Source: Rhizobium sp. 16-488-2b (GTDB taxonomy: Bacteria; Pseudomonadota; Alphaproteobacteria; Rhizobiales; Rhizobiaceae). From it: a stretch of DNA of 64,000 bases. Made by a program: the position numbers and the translations under genes. The DNA lies in NCBI RefSeq assembly GCF_017741815.1, contig NZ_JAGHMF010000007.1, forward strand, positions 124,001-188,000, written 5' to 3'. The notes beneath the pieces are model-generated. The model worked only from the letters and a program-made list of their open reading frames with translations, had not been told where the DNA came from and ran no database searches. How positions within the stretch are numbered: the first letter of the stretch is position 1; each line of letters begins with the position of its first letter. This document shows positions 36,993-46,813 of the stretch, in pieces.

Positions 36993-38080
36993 TAGCCATC
37001 CTCCTGATGAAGCAGAATTGTTGCACCCAAAGCCAAGGCGACGATGACCGGAATCCACGTCGCCACGAAAGGCGGGACAACCCCACTGCTTCCGAATGCT
37101 TTCACAAGCACGGTGACCACATAAAGCACGAAGCCTGCCAGGATGCCACCCAGAATCACGGACCTCGATTGGTTGAACCGGCTAAATTTTAGGGACACTG
37201 TTGCAGCAATGAGAGTCATCGCCACGAGCAACAGTGGTTGGGACAACAAGAAGTGGAATTGCGTCTCTAGAGCCTTGGTCGGAATCCCGAAGGATTTGGC
37301 GATACTGATTCGGTTCGAGAGATCAAAAAATGCAATGCTTTCAGGGGCGGTAAGCCTCTGTTCGACGAAGTCTCGTTTCAAATTGGTACGAACCTGTACC
37401 TCATCCTTACGCTGAGCGATTTCGCCGGGGCGACGCTCTATAACGTTCTTAAGAAGCCAGTAACCATCTTCCAATTTTGCGGACGCTGCGTCCTGTCTGA
37501 GCATGATGTGATTGCTCGAATCGAAGTGCACGAGCACCGCATCGACGAGCATCGTTCCGTCCTCGAGAACACTTCGTGCCCCGATGATAACGTCGTCCTG
37601 ACCGCTAATCTGGCGGATCCACGGCACCTGTGGACCGCCCTTCGAGGCTCCGGCGTCACCGCGCCAGTTGCTCTCGACATTCGCTGCCTGCCGCTGGCCC
37701 CATGCCGCCAGCGGATTGAGGATCGTCATGACGCCGATGCCGAGCAAAAATGCGCCAAAAATGAACGGCGACATGAACTGCCAAGCGGAAATGCCGGCCG
37801 CGCGTGTCACCACCAGTTCGTATTTGCGATTGAGGCCGATCAGCACGGTCATGCCGACGAAAAGCGCGATGAACGGCACCGTCTGCTGCAGGATGAGCGG
37901 CAGACGAACGGCCGTCATCAGCAAGCCGCCGGTAACTGTATAGCCCGGCAGACCCGACATGCGGCTAGCAGTCTCGCTGAAGTCGACGAGATAGACGATG
38001 CCGATGACGCCGAGGAAGAACCACATTGCCGTCGTTGCATAGCGGCGGAAGAAGTAGCGGCCAAGAGTACCGAAAATCAT
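36992..38080 (-). CDS. lptG: LPS export ABC transporter permease LptG
   Basis: 362-residue YjgP/YjgQ-family permease with six membrane spans, two near each end of a large periplasmic beta-jellyroll. GRYFFRRYATTAMWFFLG is the first span. It forms a dimer with LptF in the LptB2FG complex that lifts LPS from the inner membrane. The ATG overlaps the lptF stop (ATGA). Encoded between lptF and lptD. Confidence 0.95.
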   Translation of the reverse strand: MIFGTLGRYFFRRYATTAMWFFLGVIGIVYLVDFSETASRMSGLPGYTVTGGLLMTAVRLPLILQQTVPFIALFVGMTVLIGLNRKYELVVTRAAGISAWQFMSPFIFGAFLLGIGVMTILNPLAAWGQRQAANVESNWRGDAGASKGGPQVPWIRQISGQDDVIIGARSVLEDGTMLVDAVLVHFDSSNHIMLRQDAASAKLEDGYWLLKNVIERRPGEIAQRKDEVQVRTNLKRDFVEQRLTAPESIAFFDLSNRISIAKSFGIPTKALETQFHFLLSQPLLLVAMTLIAATVSLKFSRFNQSRSVILGGILAGFVLYVVTVLVKAFGSSGVVPPFVATWIPVIVALALGATILLHQEDG

Positions 38081-39243
38081 GCATCACCTCCGGCCGAGCG
38101 GGGGAGCCGCTGTTGCAGCTTGCGCCAGGCAATGGCGATCCAATTGCCGATGACGCCCAGCAGCGAAATCCTTTTGTGCAAGATCAGCGAGGCAATCGCC
38201 ATCGCGCTGATTCCAAGCGGCAGGGCGTACAGTATGCCGATGAATATCGGCTTCGACTCGACCTGGTTGGCGGCGTAGAATGTTGCCCATCGAACCGCGA
38301 ATGCGACCACCAGCGCCGACACCATCGGATGTAAGCGTGCCTCGCGATGCGAACGCGCATCACCGGCAATCGCTAGCGAAATCAATGAAAAGACAAGTGG
38401 CAACATCCAGTCGGTCAAGCGTCTGTGAAGCTCCGCGCGGTAGCTTCCGGGCTTGGCGATGTAGTCCTTGTCCTCGGGATCCGGACTAAGCAGGAACGGC
38501 AGCTCACGGTCCGAGGCGCGCAGCGTGGACTGGCCGCGATTCTGCGTGAGGTCGGACAGGTCGAACGAATAGGAATCGAACCGGATGATGGAGACGTCGC
38601 CGGTCGTGGTTTTCCGGTGCACCTCACCATCATGCATGATCAGCGACGTGCCCTTCTCATCGACAGCACCTTCGCGGGCATAATAGATCAGCTGGAAGGC
38701 TGGGTCGCGCTCGTCCACCACGAACAGGCCCTTGAGCACGCGTCCGGCCAGGCGTTCGGAGATCTGCACATAGAGGCCGGTATCGATCTGGCGGAAGTTT
38801 TTCTCTTCAATCACGGTTGATAAGAGATCGGCGTAAGCCGCTGCAATCATTTGCCTCGCGCCCGTCTTCGCCTTCGGCTCGACGACGTTATCTACCAGGA
38901 ACGAGAAGGCGCTGATGACTGCGGCGAGAATGATGATCGGCCGCCAGATGATGCTGCGGCGCGCGCCGGCGGCATCGATGACGGCAAGCTCCGAATCGTT
39001 GTTCATCGTCGTCAGCGTCTGTGTGACGCCGATAACCAGCGCGAAGGGCAGTACGACGGGGATGATCGATGGCAGTATGAGCGTGGCGAGTTTGGCGAAC
39101 GAACCGACCGACTGGCCGCTATCCGTCACCAGATTGATGCGCTGCAGCACCTGTGTCGTCCAGATGATCGCGAGCACGGGCAATAGGGCGACGAGAAACA
39201 TCTGGCCGACGCGCCGCAATATGTATGTTTCAAGCAGTTTCAT
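38077..39243 (-). CDS. lptF: LPS export ABC transporter permease LptF
   Basis: 388-residue partner permease. The start is the ATG at 39243 (MKLLETYILRR...), preceded by AAGGG; a further 35 residues are open upstream but lack a site. VGQMFLVALLPVLAIIWTTQVLQRI is the first span; family shape (periplasmic jellyroll then C-terminal spans ending HKRISLLGVIGN) is clear. First gene of lptF-lptG-lptD on the minus strand. Confidence 0.95.
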   Translation of the reverse strand: MKLLETYILRRVGQMFLVALLPVLAIIWTTQVLQRINLVTDSGQSVGSFAKLATLILPSIIPVVLPFALVIGVTQTLTTMNNDSELAVIDAAGARRSIIWRPIIILAAVISAFSFLVDNVVEPKAKTGARQMIAAAYADLLSTVIEEKNFRQIDTGLYVQISERLAGRVLKGLFVVDERDPAFQLIYYAREGAVDEKGTSLIMHDGEVHRKTTTGDVSIIRFDSYSFDLSDLTQNRGQSTLRASDRELPFLLSPDPEDKDYIAKPGSYRAELHRRLTDWMLPLVFSLISLAIAGDARSHREARLHPMVSALVVAFAVRWATFYAANQVESKPIFIGILYALPLGISAMAIASLILHKRISLLGVIGNWIAIAWRKLQQRLPRSAGGDA

Positions 39244-39340
39244 GCATGCCCTTGAACGCTCTTCGCGAATTCTTGCCGCCACGCAGCGAAAACCATCTAC
39301 GCTTTTTGGTTTGCTTTTGCGACAAGCTACCGTCGAAAAT

Positions 39341-40162
39341 TCATTCAATTTTCAGTTTTTTTTCCCGCTGTGGCGAATCGGTCAGCGCCAGGATGCCGGC
39401 AAAAACAACGAAGGATGACAACCATCCAAGAATGACGTCGGACAGATAGTGCGCGCCGAAGGCCAGACGCAATGCCGGCGCCAGTAACGAAATCGTGGCC
39501 AGCGGCAAAAACAGCGCGCGTCGCGATGCGCGCGGCATGATGAAGAGAAGACAGAGCAGCCAGCCGGCTCCGGCCGCTTCGCCTGAAACGAAAGAACAGT
39601 TGGACAGGCATTTGCCCGCTGTCGACCCCGCCGGAACGAAGTCGAGCGCGCCGCCGAAATCGACTGTGGAAAATGGACGAGGGCGCCCCCAATGGTCCTT
39701 CAGGATGAAGTTGACGAGAACGATCGGGCCGGCGATCAGCGAACCGAGGGCGATCTTCAGCCTGCGCGCACGCTCGGCGTCGAAGGTGGCGCCGAAATGA
39801 CCATAGCAATCGGTGAGCTTCCACAGCAGCACAAACGCGGCGATGTAGGGAAGACGCAGGAAAAGCGTACGCAGGACCTGCAGCGTGAATTCCTGGCGGT
39901 AGGGAAAGTGCCCGCAGACCTCGCGAAGCGACGTGCAGGCCGGACAGGTCTCGGCGGTGAAAAAATGCGAGGAGACCTCTTGGTCGATCTGCGGAAACAG
40001 ATTGAAAATGACGAGCAGCGCAAACCAGGTGATGAGAAGGATTTTGAAGATGTCGGGGGCGCTGTAATCCGCGTCGCGTATGGCAGCCGGACTGAAAGCC
40101 TTCAATATGGAGTTCAAGACCGGTCCTCGCCGCATCAACTTGTTCGGATGAATAGTCGTCAT
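39341..40162 (-). CDS. PAP2-family phosphatase, LpxF-like lipid A phosphatase candidate
   Basis: 273-residue membrane phosphatase of the PAP2 superfamily with about six spans. Acid phosphatase motifs are present: KDHWGRPRP (K-x6-RP), CSFVSGEAAG (the SG-x-x variant in place of PSGH) and RLAFGAHYLSDVILG (R-x5-H-x3-D). The CSFVSGEA form and the proline-rich loop resemble the LpxF lipid A 4'-phosphatase group, but LpxE or undecaprenyl pyrophosphate phosphatases are alternatives. Adjacent to lptF (97 bases), so it could act in lipid A remodelling. The start has only weak support. Confidence 0.75.
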   Translation of the reverse strand: MTTIHPNKLMRRGPVLNSILKAFSPAAIRDADYSAPDIFKILLITWFALLVIFNLFPQIDQEVSSHFFTAETCPACTSLREVCGHFPYRQEFTLQVLRTLFLRLPYIAAFVLLWKLTDCYGHFGATFDAERARRLKIALGSLIAGPIVLVNFILKDHWGRPRPFSTVDFGGALDFVPAGSTAGKCLSNCSFVSGEAAGAGWLLCLLFIMPRASRRALFLPLATISLLAPALRLAFGAHYLSDVILGWLSSFVVFAGILALTDSPQREKKLKIE

Positions 40163-40288
40163 CCATGACGCTTTGTTGACGCAACTCCCGCGATCCTGAA
40201 CGTGATGGCCGCGACAAAGACTTGTCTTCAGTGGTGAAAACCTGAATGATCGGGCAAGAGGATTTGAAACGATCCCACTGGAGAAGAC

Positions 40289-41788
40289 ATGTCAGCCAAA
40301 TTCGATATTTCGTTTGAAAAATCTGCCGAAATTGCCGGTGGATACGCCATTCTGTTGCAGGCCAAGGGGCAGGATTTCGCCGCCGGCGCAAGTGTCGCCG
40401 ACCCATCGGGCGTGGTGGCCAAGGCCGCCAAGATCGCCGGCTTCTCGGCCAAGCTCGCCGGCGCACTCGATATCGTGGCGCCCGAGGGATCGAAGGCCGA
40501 GCGTATTTTCGTGATTGGTCTCGGCAAGGCGGACGCTCTGGTTTCGTTCGATTGGCTGAAGGCGGGTGGTGCTGCCGCTTCGAAGATCAAGAACACGACG
40601 GATGTGACAATCTTCGTGGATGCGCCCGGCGTGGATGTCACCGCCACGCAGGCCGCCGATTTCGCGCTCGGCATGATGCTGCGTGCCTATGGCTTCGATA
40701 CCTACAAGACGAAGAAGTCGGAAGACGACAGCAACAGCAAGGACGGCAGCGCGCCGATCAAGGTCCGCATCGTAACCGCAAAGGCATCTGAGGCCGCCAA
40801 GGCCTTCGAGGTCTCGCAGGCGGTCGCTAGTGGCGTCAATCTGGCGCGCGACCTCGTCAACGAGCCGGCCAACGTGCTCGGCCCGGTCGAATTCGCCGCC
40901 AAGGCCAAGGAGCTTGAAAAGCTTGGCGTCGAGGTCGAGATCCTGACGGAAAAGGAAATGGGCAAGCTCGGCATGGGCGCGCTTCTGGGCGTCGCTCAGG
41001 GTTCCGTGCGCCCGCCACGCCTGGCTGTCATGCAGTGGAAGGGCGGCAAGAGCGGCGATGCGCCACTCGCCTTCATCGGCAAGGGCGTCGTCTTCGATAC
41101 CGGCGGCATCTCCATCAAGCCGGCCGGCGGCATGGAAGACATGAAGGGTGACATGGGCGGTGCTGCCGCCGTCACCGGCCTCATGCATGTGCTGGCCGCC
41201 CGCAAGGCAAAGGCGAACGTCGTCGGCATCATCGGCCTGGTCGAGAATATGCCTGATGGCAACGCACAGCGGCCCGGCGATATCGTCACCTCCATGTCCG
41301 GCCAGACCATCGAGGTCATCAACACCGATGCCGAAGGTCGTCTCGTGCTCTGCGACGCCGTCTGGTATTGCAACGATCGCTTCAAGCCCAAGTTCATGAT
41401 CGATCTCGCGACGCTCACGGGTGCGATTCTCGTGGCGCTGGGCAATATCCAAGCCGGCCTGTTTTCCAACGACGACAAGCTGTCGGAGCAGTTGATCGCG
41501 GCTGGAACCGAGACCCACGAGCGCCTCTGGCGCATGCCGCTGGGCAAGGAATACGACAAGATGATCGACAGCAAGTTCGCTGACATGAAGAACACCGGCG
41601 GTCGCCATGCCGGCTCGATCACGGCGGCGCATTTCATCGGCCGCTTCGTCGGCGACACGCCCTGGGCGCATCTCGATATCGCCGGCACCGCCATGGGCTC
41701 GCCGTTGGACGAGATCAACCAGTCCTGGGGTTCGGGCTATGGCGTCCGGCTGCTCGATCAGCTGGTGCGCGCCAACTACGAATCATGA
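40289..41788 (+). CDS. pepA: Leucyl aminopeptidase (M17)
   Basis: Metal-dependent aminopeptidase, 499 residues. The M17 signature [10 protein letters not shown] is present, with metal ligands in [21 protein letters not shown] and Lys in [10 protein letters not shown] hydrophilic insertion near residue 140 ([13 protein letters not shown]) is unusual. Probable cytoplasmic. Coupled by ATGA to holC. Confidence 0.96.
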   Translation: MSAKFDISFEKSAEIAGGYAILLQAKGQDFAAGASVADPSGVVAKAAKIAGFSAKLAGALDIVAPEGSKAERIFVIGLGKADALVSFDWLKAGGAAASKIKNTTDVTIFVDAPGVDVTATQAADFALGMMLRAYGFDTYKTKKSEDDSNSKDGSAPIKVRIVTAKASEAAKAFEVSQAVASGVNLARDLVNEPANVLGPVEFAAKAKELEKLGVEVEILTEKEMGKLGMGALLGVAQGSVRPPRLAVMQWKGGKSGDAPLAFIGKGVVFDTGGISIKPAGGMEDMKGDMGGAAAVTGLMHVLAARKAKANVVGIIGLVENMPDGNAQRPGDIVTSMSGQTIEVINTDAEGRLVLCDAVWYCNDRFKPKFMIDLATLTGAILVALGNIQAGLFSNDDKLSEQLIAAGTETHERLWRMPLGKEYDKMIDSKFADMKNTGGRHAGSITAAHFIGRFVGDTPWAHLDIAGTAMGSPLDEINQSWGSGYGVRLLDQLVRANYES

Positions 41789-42234
41789 CCGAGGTCCTGT
41801 TCTACCATCTGACCGAATCCAAGCTGGAAGACGCGCTTCCGCCGTTGCTCGACAAAAGCGTCGAGCGCGGCTGGCGCGTTGCGGTTCAGATGAAGGAAGC
41901 GACTCACAGAGATGCGCTCGATGCGCATCTCTGGACCTTCCGCGAAGACAGCTTCCTGCCGCATGGCACGGATGAAGGGGAACTCGCCGGCAATCAGCCG
42001 GTTCTCCTGACCGTTGCCGACGATAACATCAACGGCGCCACCGTCCGCTTCATCGTCGCCGGCGCCGAGCCGCCGCCGCTCGATCCCTACGAGCGGATCG
42101 TCTTCATGTTCGATGGCTATGACCAGGAACAGCTCGAAGGCGCACGCGCGCAGTGGAAGAAGCTGAAAGGTGAGGGGCATAGCCTCACATATTGGCAGCA
42201 GACGCCCGAGGGGCGCTGGGAAAAGAAGGCCTAG
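41785..42234 (+). CDS. holC: DNA polymerase III chi subunit
   Basis: 149 residues, chi family (PF04364), binding SSB and the clamp loader. N-terminus [30 protein letters not shown] is typical; the body includes [14 protein letters not shown] and GVSVDA-like strand FMFDGYD. Overlaps pepA by ATGA. Common gene pair in alphaproteobacteria. Confidence 0.93.
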   Translation: MTEVLFYHLTESKLEDALPPLLDKSVERGWRVAVQMKEATHRDALDAHLWTFREDSFLPHGTDEGELAGNQPVLLTVADDNINGATVRFIVAGAEPPPLDPYERIVFMFDGYDQEQLEGARAQWKKLKGEGHSLTYWQQTPEGRWEKKA

Positions 42235-42255
42235 CCGGGGCAAACGCTGGCGGGA

Positions 42256-42801
42256 TCAGACGATCCCGGCATCCTTGACCACCTTCTCGATGAAATCGTG
42301 CTTGGCTCGGGTATACTCCGCCCGGCTTGCCGCATGCGTGCCGGCGAGGTCGACTTTCAGCTGTTCATAGGCGCGGGCGATATCGGGATCGGCGCGCAGC
42401 GCATCGCGAAACGCCAGCATGCGGTTCCAGTTCTCGCCGCGATACTCCACGACATGCACCAGATGCGTCCTTGTCTCGCCCTTGATGCCACGCCCGAAGA
42501 TGTGGTCGTCAGGAACGAGATCGGTGCCGGCATAATCGTAGCCGATGCTCTCCATCGCGCCGACGCAGGCGGGGCCATCGGCGAAGTAGCGAATGCCGAC
42601 CATGATGTCGATGATCGGCTTGGCCTTGATAGCGGGAATCGATGTGCTGCCGACATGCTGGATGTCGATAACGGTGTCGCCGAGCGCCTGGCGGATCGCC
42701 TCGGCTTCTTCCTCGTAAGCATCGTGCCACAAGGTATTGACGTCGGAGAGCGAGACCGTCAGGTTCTTCAGCCCGAGACCGAACGCTTCATCATCGCGCA
42801 T
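42256..42801 (-). CDS. GrpB family protein (nucleotidyltransferase-like)
   Basis: 181-residue GrpB/DUF171-like protein with the nucleotidyltransferase-like core HVGSTSIPAIKAKPIIDIMVG, the motif GSTSIP-x-KPIIDI being the hallmark. The function is unknown; homology to MNT-type nucleotidyltransferases is structural. The start is the ATG at 42801 with GGAGG 7 bases upstream. It converges with holC 21 bases away. Confidence 0.87.
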   Translation of the reverse strand: MRDDEAFGLGLKNLTVSLSDVNTLWHDAYEEEAEAIRQALGDTVIDIQHVGSTSIPAIKAKPIIDIMVGIRYFADGPACVGAMESIGYDYAGTDLVPDDHIFGRGIKGETRTHLVHVVEYRGENWNRMLAFRDALRADPDIARAYEQLKVDLAGTHAASRAEYTRAKHDFIEKVVKDAGIV

Positions 42802-42861
42802 GCCGAACCTCCACGATACTGATGACCGGGTCACAGTATCACGAGGTTCGGCAATTTCGAA

Positions 42862-43788
42862 TCAATCGTGGAACGCTTCTACGAACTTGCGCCGGCCGAG
42901 CATGAAGGCGTCGGCGACGTGGCGGAGCGGCGCGAGGTCGACGTCGGACTTGCCGGCCTTGACGATCTCCGCGAAGCGACGATAGAGCGAAGGATATTCC
43001 TCTTCTGGCGCCTCGAATTTCAGCTCGCCGTTGATGGAAAGCTTCGAACCGCCTTCGGCCAGAACCATCTTGCCGGCTGTCGTCTCGGCAAAGATATCCC
43101 AGCTCTGCTTGCCCGTCTGGCGCCAGTCGAATTCGACATGCGCGGGGACGTTGTCGGCGTTCTTGAAGTGCAGATCGGCCGCGATCGGCGCGTCGCGGTT
43201 TTCCGGGAACTCCAGCGTCGCGCTGGTCAGGAAGATCGCCTTCGGCAGGATGTGCGTGACGATCGACAGCGCGTTAATGCCGGGATCGAACACGCCAAGA
43301 CCGCCAGCCTGCCAGATCCAATCCTGATTCGGATGCCACTGGCGCACGTCTTCCTTCCAGACCACGTGAACGCTTTCGATGGTCGTGGATGCGAGGAAGG
43401 ACTTCGCTGCCTCGACGGCCGCCGCATAGCGCGAATGCCAGCTGGCAAACAGCGAGACACCCTTGGAGGCTGCCAGCGCCTCGAGATCGGCAACTTCGCT
43501 TAGTGTCGCGCCCGGGGGCTTTTCGAGGAACACGTGCTTGCCAGCAGAAAGCGCCTTGTGTGCGGCCTCGTAGCGGTACTGCGGCGGCATGCACAGCGAC
43601 ACCGCGTCGATCTCGGGCACGGCGTCGAGCATCGCGTCGATCGTCGTAAAGCTCTGGACGCCATCGACCGTGCCGTGACGGCTCGCCGTGGCGATCAGGT
43701 TGAAATCCGGGTTCTTGGCGATGGAGGGAAGGTGCTGGTCGCGGACGATCTTGCCGACGCCGACGATGGCGAGGTTGATGGGTGACAT
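42862..43788 (-). CDS. Gfo/Idh/MocA family oxidoreductase, D-galactose 1-dehydrogenase-like
   Basis: 308-residue NAD(P)-binding oxidoreductase. Rossmann motif AIVGVGKIVRDQH, then LEKPPGATLSE (the Glu-Lys-Pro catalytic motif of the family) and the GGLGVFDPGINALSI motif. The set QHLPSIAKNPDF and WKEDVRQWHPNQDWIWQ resembles rhizobial D-galactose 1-dehydrogenases. The start is the ATG at 43788; the frame extends only to a TTG upstream. Substrate should be verified. Confidence 0.88.
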   Translation of the reverse strand: MSPINLAIVGVGKIVRDQHLPSIAKNPDFNLIATASRHGTVDGVQSFTTIDAMLDAVPEIDAVSLCMPPQYRYEAAHKALSAGKHVFLEKPPGATLSEVADLEALAASKGVSLFASWHSRYAAAVEAAKSFLASTTIESVHVVWKEDVRQWHPNQDWIWQAGGLGVFDPGINALSIVTHILPKAIFLTSATLEFPENRDAPIAADLHFKNADNVPAHVEFDWRQTGKQSWDIFAETTAGKMVLAEGGSKLSINGELKFEAPEEEYPSLYRRFAEIVKAGKSDVDLAPLRHVADAFMLGRRKFVEAFHD

Positions 43789-43855
43789 GCTGTTGGCTCG
43801 CTTCGGTGTTTCGCTCAAAAGTATGATTATTGGGCGCCTGTTTTAACAGAAAGAC

Positions 43856-43875
43856 GCCGGCGGGCAAGCGCCGGC
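43856..43875 (-). terminator. Terminator of the deacetylase gene
   Basis: Minus-strand GCCGGCG / CGCCGGC 7-bp stem with a 6-base loop followed by GTCTTTCTGTTTT. It lies 33 bases beyond the deacetylase stop and before the oxidoreductase gene's start. Confidence 0.7.
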
Positions 43876-43907
43876 CTCTGCTGTGAACCTCGAATTCCGC
43901 AGTCGAA

Positions 43908-44747
43908 TTACAGCGATGCCATAACGGTCGGCGCAACCGGCTTCTTGAACTTCAGGGTCACTACCTTGTAGCCCTCGGCTTCCAGCTTGGTGAGCAGGGT
44001 GGGGAGCATGGTTGCGGTGCGATTGTGGATGTCGTGCATCAGGATGATGCCGCGTCCGCGCTTGTGGAGAAGGTCGAGCGTGCGTTTGGTCACGGCGACG
44101 GGCGTCGTGTTGAAATAGTCCTTGCTGTCGACATCGACGTCCATCACGACCATATCCCGCATGGCGATCGCGGCGCGCAGTTTGTGGCTGTCGGCGAGGT
44201 AGGGGAAGCGGAAGAAGTTGACCTCGACACCCGTGGCCTTCGTCACCGCCGCTTCGCCGCGCATCACTTCCGCCATCGCCATGTCGAAGGTCAGCGAGGC
44301 CAAGTTGTCGTGCTTGTAGGTGTGGCTGCCGATCGCATTTCCGTCCATCGCGACCTTGCGGGCGAGTTCGGGATGCAGCGCCGCCATTTCACCGACCATC
44401 ATGAAGGCGCCCTTGACGCCGAACTCGTCCAGCGTCGCCAGCACGCGGTCGGTGCGGCCGGGGATCGGGCCGTCGTCGAAGCTGAGAATGACTTCCTTGT
44501 CCTGCAGACGGATATCGTGGATCGACGAAACGGTCATGGTGCGGCCGGCGAGGTGATGCTGCCTGCCGAAGCCACGTGCGCGGGGCTGCCCGGCCGCATC
44601 GCCGCCGATCGTGTCCTGCTTGCCTTCAGGCGCCACGATCGACGAGGTCTTGATCGTCTTGTCGGGCGCGGGCTGCTTTGTAGTCTGGCAGCCGGCGAGG
44701 GTGGCGGCGCACAGAAGAAGGCCGGAGTAAAAAGCGAAGCGATGCAT
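43908..44747 (-). CDS. Polysaccharide deacetylase lipoprotein (NodB homology domain)
   Basis: 279 residues with a lipoprotein signal (lipobox LAGC, Cys20). The NodB-type carbohydrate esterase 4 domain includes SFDDGPIPGRT (catalytic Asp and metal Asp), the metal-binding GSHTYKHDN (H-x3-H) and FRFPY. It probably deacetylates a cell-surface or peptidoglycan polysaccharide in the periplasm. Genes on either side do not suggest a substrate. Confidence 0.9.
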   Translation of the reverse strand: MHRFAFYSGLLLCAATLAGCQTTKQPAPDKTIKTSSIVAPEGKQDTIGGDAAGQPRARGFGRQHHLAGRTMTVSSIHDIRLQDKEVILSFDDGPIPGRTDRVLATLDEFGVKGAFMMVGEMAALHPELARKVAMDGNAIGSHTYKHDNLASLTFDMAMAEVMRGEAAVTKATGVEVNFFRFPYLADSHKLRAAIAMRDMVVMDVDVDSKDYFNTTPVAVTKRTLDLLHKRGRGIILMHDIHNRTATMLPTLLTKLEAEGYKVVTLKFKKPVAPTVMASL

Positions 44748-44876
44748 GAAGAGTGTCTCAACAAATCAGTAATGAATGTTGAGACAACCTTGATGATTAT
44801 GGTTAACGATCGGTTTCTTTCGACCGTTCGCGCGCTAACAAATGTTAGCTTCGAAGCGCTCGAGTAACGACTGTGG

Positions 44877-46760
44877 CTATCCCGCCATAGCCTCTTCGTA
44901 TTCGGACGAAAGCTCCAGCCACTGTTCTTCGGCTGCCGCCAGCTTGGCGGCCGCTTCGCCGCGCTGCTTTGCCTTCTCGGCGGCCTTCGCCGGCGCCTTC
45001 TCGTAAAGCACCGGATCCGCAAGTTCCGCATCCAGGCCCTGAATCAGTTTCTCCAGCTTCCCCGTCAACGATTCGATTTCGTTGATCTTTTTCTTGAGAG
45101 GGGCGAGCGAGGCGCGCCGGTCAGCATTGAGCTTGCGCTGGTCCGCCTTGGTCGCTGTCTCCTCAGTCACTTGCGGCTTTTCGTCTTTTTTTTTGCCGGA
45201 GGCGACGATGAGGTCGCGATACTCGTCCATGTCGCCTTCGAAGGTGGTGACCGTGCCATTGTTGACCAGCCACAGCCGGTCGACGGTCGCCTCGATCAGG
45301 TAGCGATCGTGTGAGATCAGGATGACGGCGCCGTCATAGTCGTTCAGCGCCTCGATCAGCGCCCGGCGGCTGTCGATGTCGAGGTGGTTGGTCGGTTCGT
45401 CGAGAATGAGCAGGTTCGGCGCATGGAAGGCGGCAAGCCCCATCAGCAGGCGTGCCTTTTCGCCACCGGACAGATCCTTGGCGGCCGTCGACATCTTTTC
45501 CGTCGCAAGACCCATCTGCGCGACGCGGGCGCGAACCTTGGCCTCCGGCGCTTCCGGCATCAGCCGGCGCACATGTTCGACCGGTGACTGGTCAGGGATG
45601 AGGTCGTCAAGCTGGTGCTGGGCGAAGAAGCCGATCTTCAGGCTGGGAGCCAGCTTCACTTCGCCGCTTTCGGCCGCAAGTCTGCCGGAGATGAACTTCG
45701 CGAAGGTTGACTTGCCGTTGCCGTTCGAGCCGAGAAGCGCGATGCGGTCGTCATTGTCGATGCGAAGGTTGAGCCCCTTGAGGATCGGCTTGCCCGGCTC
45801 GTAGCCGACAGCGCCGCCCGATATGGCGACGATCGGGGAGGCGGGCTGCTTCTCCGGTTCGGGGAAGGTGATCGGCTGCACGTGATCCTCGATGACCGAG
45901 GCCACCGTGCCCATGCGCTCCAGCGCCTTGACGCGGCTCTGCGCCTGCCGGGCCTTGGAGGCCTTCGCCTTGAAGCGATCGATGAAGCTCTGCAGATGCT
46001 TGCGCGCCGCGTCGTTCTTCGCCTTCGCCTTGGTCTGCAACTCGTCGGCTTCCGCCTTCTGCCGCTCGAATTGGTCGTAGCCGCCGCGATAGAAGGTGAG
46101 CTTCTTCTGATCGAGATGCACGATCGAGTTGACGGCATTGTTCAGGAGGTCGCGATCGTGGCTGATGATCAGCACCGTGTGCGGATAGCGGCGAACGTAA
46201 TCCTCAAGCCAGAGCGTGCCTTCGAGATCGAGATAGTTGGTCGGCTCGTCGAGCAGAAGCAGGTCGGGCTCGGTAAAGAGTACCGACGCCAGCGCCACGC
46301 GCATGCGCCATCCGCCTGAGAATGACGATGCCGGCCGCGCCTGCGCTTCCTGGCTGAAGCCGAGGCCGGACAGGATGCTGGCGGCGCGCGCTTCGGCCGA
46401 ATGCGCGTCGATGTCGACCAGGCGCATCTGGATCTCGGCGATGCGGTGCGGATCGCTGGCCGTCTCCGCCTCCGCCATCAGCGCGCTGCGCTCCTTGTCG
46501 GCGGAGAGCACGATTTCGATCAGCGAATCTTCCGTACCCGGCGCCTCCTGGGCGACCTGACCGATGCGCGCATTCTTCGGGATCGTGATCGAGCCGGTCT
46601 CAGCCCCGAGATCGCCGGTGATGATGCGAAAGAGGGTGGACTTGCCGGCGCCGTTGCGGCCAACGAGACCAGCCTTCGTGCCCGCGGGCAGCGAGACGCT
46701 GGCATGGTCGAGGAGCAGGCGGCCGGCAATGCGGGCGGAGATATCGCTAATCGTGATCAT
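44877..46760 (-). CDS. ABC-F family ATP-binding protein
   Basis: 627 residues with two ABC domains and no membrane spans. Walker A sequences GLVGRNGAGKST and LLGSNGNGKST, and two signature motifs (SFSGGWRMR and DLSGGEKAR), are intact. A PtIM-like linker separates the domains and a coiled-coil C-terminus follows. ABC-F proteins act on the ribosome (translation factor, or antibiotic protection in ARE members); nothing here marks resistance, and the YheS/Uup-like housekeeping role is more likely. Confidence 0.93.
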   Translation of the reverse strand: MITISDISARIAGRLLLDHASVSLPAGTKAGLVGRNGAGKSTLFRIITGDLGAETGSITIPKNARIGQVAQEAPGTEDSLIEIVLSADKERSALMAEAETASDPHRIAEIQMRLVDIDAHSAEARAASILSGLGFSQEAQARPASSFSGGWRMRVALASVLFTEPDLLLLDEPTNYLDLEGTLWLEDYVRRYPHTVLIISHDRDLLNNAVNSIVHLDQKKLTFYRGGYDQFERQKAEADELQTKAKAKNDAARKHLQSFIDRFKAKASKARQAQSRVKALERMGTVASVIEDHVQPITFPEPEKQPASPIVAISGGAVGYEPGKPILKGLNLRIDNDDRIALLGSNGNGKSTFAKFISGRLAAESGEVKLAPSLKIGFFAQHQLDDLIPDQSPVEHVRRLMPEAPEAKVRARVAQMGLATEKMSTAAKDLSGGEKARLLMGLAAFHAPNLLILDEPTNHLDIDSRRALIEALNDYDGAVILISHDRYLIEATVDRLWLVNNGTVTTFEGDMDEYRDLIVASGKKKDEKPQVTEETATKADQRKLNADRRASLAPLKKKINEIESLTGKLEKLIQGLDAELADPVLYEKAPAKAAEKAKQRGEAAAKLAAAEEQWLELSSEYEEAMAG

Positions 46761-46813
46761 GCCCGGCGTTTTGGCCGAAAGCCGCGATCAGCGCAAGAGC
46801 TTGAAGAGGCCTC

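Noticed and set aside
36993..37058. Upstream extension of lptD
   Set aside because: It overlaps lptG and lacks a ribosome-binding site, while the GTG at 36992 has an AGGAGG at 7 bases.
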